DNA of 64,000 nt from Neobacillus cucumis. Lineage in GTDB: Bacteria; Bacillota; Bacilli; Bacillales; Cytobacillaceae. The notes under the pieces were generated by a model. The model worked only from the letters and a program-made list of their open reading frames with translations, did not search any database and was not told where the DNA came from. The translations under genes and the position numbers were made by a program. The DNA lies in contig NZ_JAFBEX010000004.1 of the NCBI RefSeq assembly GCF_016908975.1, forward strand, positions 62,001 to 126,000, read 5' to 3'. The first letter of the stretch is position 1. Each line of letters begins with the position of its first letter. Positions 63,996 to 64,000 of this stretch are shown here, in pieces.

Positions 63996-64000
63996 ACATT

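Overview
The window looks like a chromosomal segment of a low-GC, spore-forming Bacillaceae member, closest in style to Bacillus/Neobacillus. Most of the right half is syntenic with the Bacillus subtilis yug-yui-yum-yut region (YugO, YugN, Pgi, YugI, YugE, KapB, KapD, YuiE/PepA, YuiC, YuiB, YuiA, Ndh/YumB, YumC, YutM, YuzB, YutJ, YuzD, YutI, YutH, YutG, YutF, YutE). Ribosome-binding sites are strong AGGAGG types, GTG and TTG starts are common, and sporulation-linked genes (Spo0E-like, KapB/KapD, YutH) are present. I see no tRNA, rRNA, transposase, prophage or CRISPR array.

Layout. 1-971: end of an exopolysaccharide locus (BY-type tyrosine kinase and Wzz-like modulator). 1194-8164: a complete lasso-peptide operon on the minus strand in the order cyclase C, precursor A, HPr-kinase-like K, PqqD-like B1, transglutaminase-like B2, nucleotidyltransferase N, ABC exporter D. 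The 50-residue precursor (6069-6221) is too short for ordinary gene calling. It has a paeninodin-type leader, Ala1/Asp9 for the macrolactam, a long tail and a C-terminal Ser that suits the kinase. 8502-16427: a methionine operon (metI-metC-yitJ-metH) behind a sigma-A promoter and an S-box (SAM) riboswitch with a readable terminator/antiterminator switch. 16430-17270: about five copies of a ~168-bp non-coding tandem repeat. 17334-24836: MarR-controlled MFS exporter, 5-oxoprolinase operon (pxpB-pxpA-pxpC), a short flavoprotein, a VOC protein and a 14-TM multidrug exporter. 24915-32801: a Cys/Met PLP enzyme, CorA with a structured leader RNA, a CDF transporter, small Bacillus proteins, YteA, an amino-acid permease and a LysE exporter. 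32936-43652: a YkoS-like membrane protein, a Spo0E-like peptide, YugO/YugN, Pgi, an iron-type alcohol dehydrogenase, and rocD-rocG. 43784-53564: a small XRE regulator, YugE, AlaX, two 52-bp tandem-repeat arrays around a GGFPGQM repeat protein, a cyclophilin lipoprotein, KapB/KapD, thioesterase, PepA, YuiC/B/A. 53767-64000: Ndh with two Rex-like boxes, YumC, Fe-S assembly proteins (YutM, YutI), YuzB/YutJ/YuzD and the yutH-yutE group.

The intergenic spaces carry a family of modular, foldable repeats (starting TAGAAAAGCG..AAGCGCC and ending GGCGCTGGAGCTGGAC) at about nine places, mostly just 3' of genes. In two cases the repeat itself supplies the stop codon. The most notable system is the lasso-peptide operon, whose K and N genes predict a C-terminally phosphorylated and further modified product. 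Next come the repeat families and an unassigned structured leader in front of corA. All functional statements are from reading the sequence and family knowledge; no searches were run.
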